Shown here one piece after another: positions 42,942 to 43,031 of a stretch of 43,031 nucleotides of DNA (position 1 is the stretch's first letter; each line of letters begins with the position of its first letter). The stretch comes from Ruminiclostridium sp. (GTDB lineage: Bacteria > Bacillota > Clostridia > Oscillospirales > Oscillospiraceae): positions 1-43,031 of the forward strand of contig JAFSFC010000010.1 in assembly GCA_017435425.1 (NCBI GenBank). Direction: 5' to 3'. The position numbers were made by a program, and so were the translations under genes. The notes under the pieces were generated by a model. It was given only the letters and a program-made list of their open reading frames with translations, was not told the DNA's origin and did not search any database.

Positions 42942-42974
42942 CCTATCCGACACTTGGCCATTGTGTCGGATAGG
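42942..42974. repeat. Perfect 12-bp hairpin/palindrome at the window edge
   Basis: CCTATCCGACAC at 42942-42953 pairs with GTGTCGGATAGG at 42963-42974 around nine bases. There is no T run, so it is not an obvious terminator. It could be an operator upstream of the M20 operon, a transposon end or part of a gene beyond the window. Confidence 0.5.
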
Positions 42975-43031
42975 TCGGGCGGTTATTCGGGCAAGTCAAT
43001 CTTGCCGACAAAGCTGTAATAAATCTCAATG

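Overview
The window looks like a chromosomal stretch of an anaerobic, probably gut-living, low-to-mid GC Firmicute of the Oscillospirales type (Flavonifractor/Lawsonibacter/Intestinimonas-like). This is inferred from strong AGGAGG ribosome binding sites, SLH-domain surface proteins, glycyl-radical and 2-oxoacid:ferredoxin enzymes, a YugP-type protease and clostridial-style mobile-element genes. No rRNA is present, so the genus is not fixed.

Layout. (1) 1-4490: mobile-element debris, namely an IS200-type transposase, a phage/ICE-like SF2 helicase and a tyrosine integrase. (2) 4520-6320: a nitroreductase-like gene and a D-cysteine desulfhydrase/ACC-deaminase-like PLP gene. (3) 6359-20100: a catabolic locus. 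A regulator with two GntR winged-helix domains faces a DUF3237 + old-yellow-enzyme-type reductase operon across a promoter with a perfect palindromic operator. A PucR-type regulator follows, then two sets of a glycyl radical enzyme (GRE) in which the usual C-terminal glycyl-radical domain is a separate ~100-residue protein, a flavodoxin-like protein, a DUF1097 membrane protein and one radical-SAM activase. (4) 20100-31400: a rearranged region with a thioesterase, two gene stumps meeting head-on (class III aminotransferase and sigma-54), small mobile-element-type genes, and a 2030-residue secreted RHS/SLH protein. That gene lies between two 411-bp direct repeats, each carrying the 3' part of an initiator tRNA gene; only the right one continues into a complete tRNA. 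(5) 31486-43031: ordinary metabolic genes. These are a zinc protease, a four-subunit 2-oxoacid:ferredoxin oxidoreductase with a class III CoA-transferase and an aminotransferase, a polar amino acid ABC transporter, and a divergent M20 peptidase/YfcC-type carrier operon.

The standout is region 3. Both GRE large subunits (751 and 752 residues) keep the active-site Cys loop (GCVEP) but stop before the glycyl-radical domain. That domain (RVAGYS) begins from its own start codon and ribosome binding site just downstream, in both copies. The simplest reading is a two-component GRE: the activase (perhaps fed by the flavodoxin) makes the radical on the small protein, which docks with the large one to make the thiyl radical. 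The neighbouring reductase, DUF3237 protein and membrane protein suggest a pathway for an unsaturated or ring-containing substrate that cannot be named from sequence alone. Region 5 reads as amino acid uptake and oxidative fermentation: uptake, transamination, oxidative decarboxylation to acyl-CoA, and CoA transfer.
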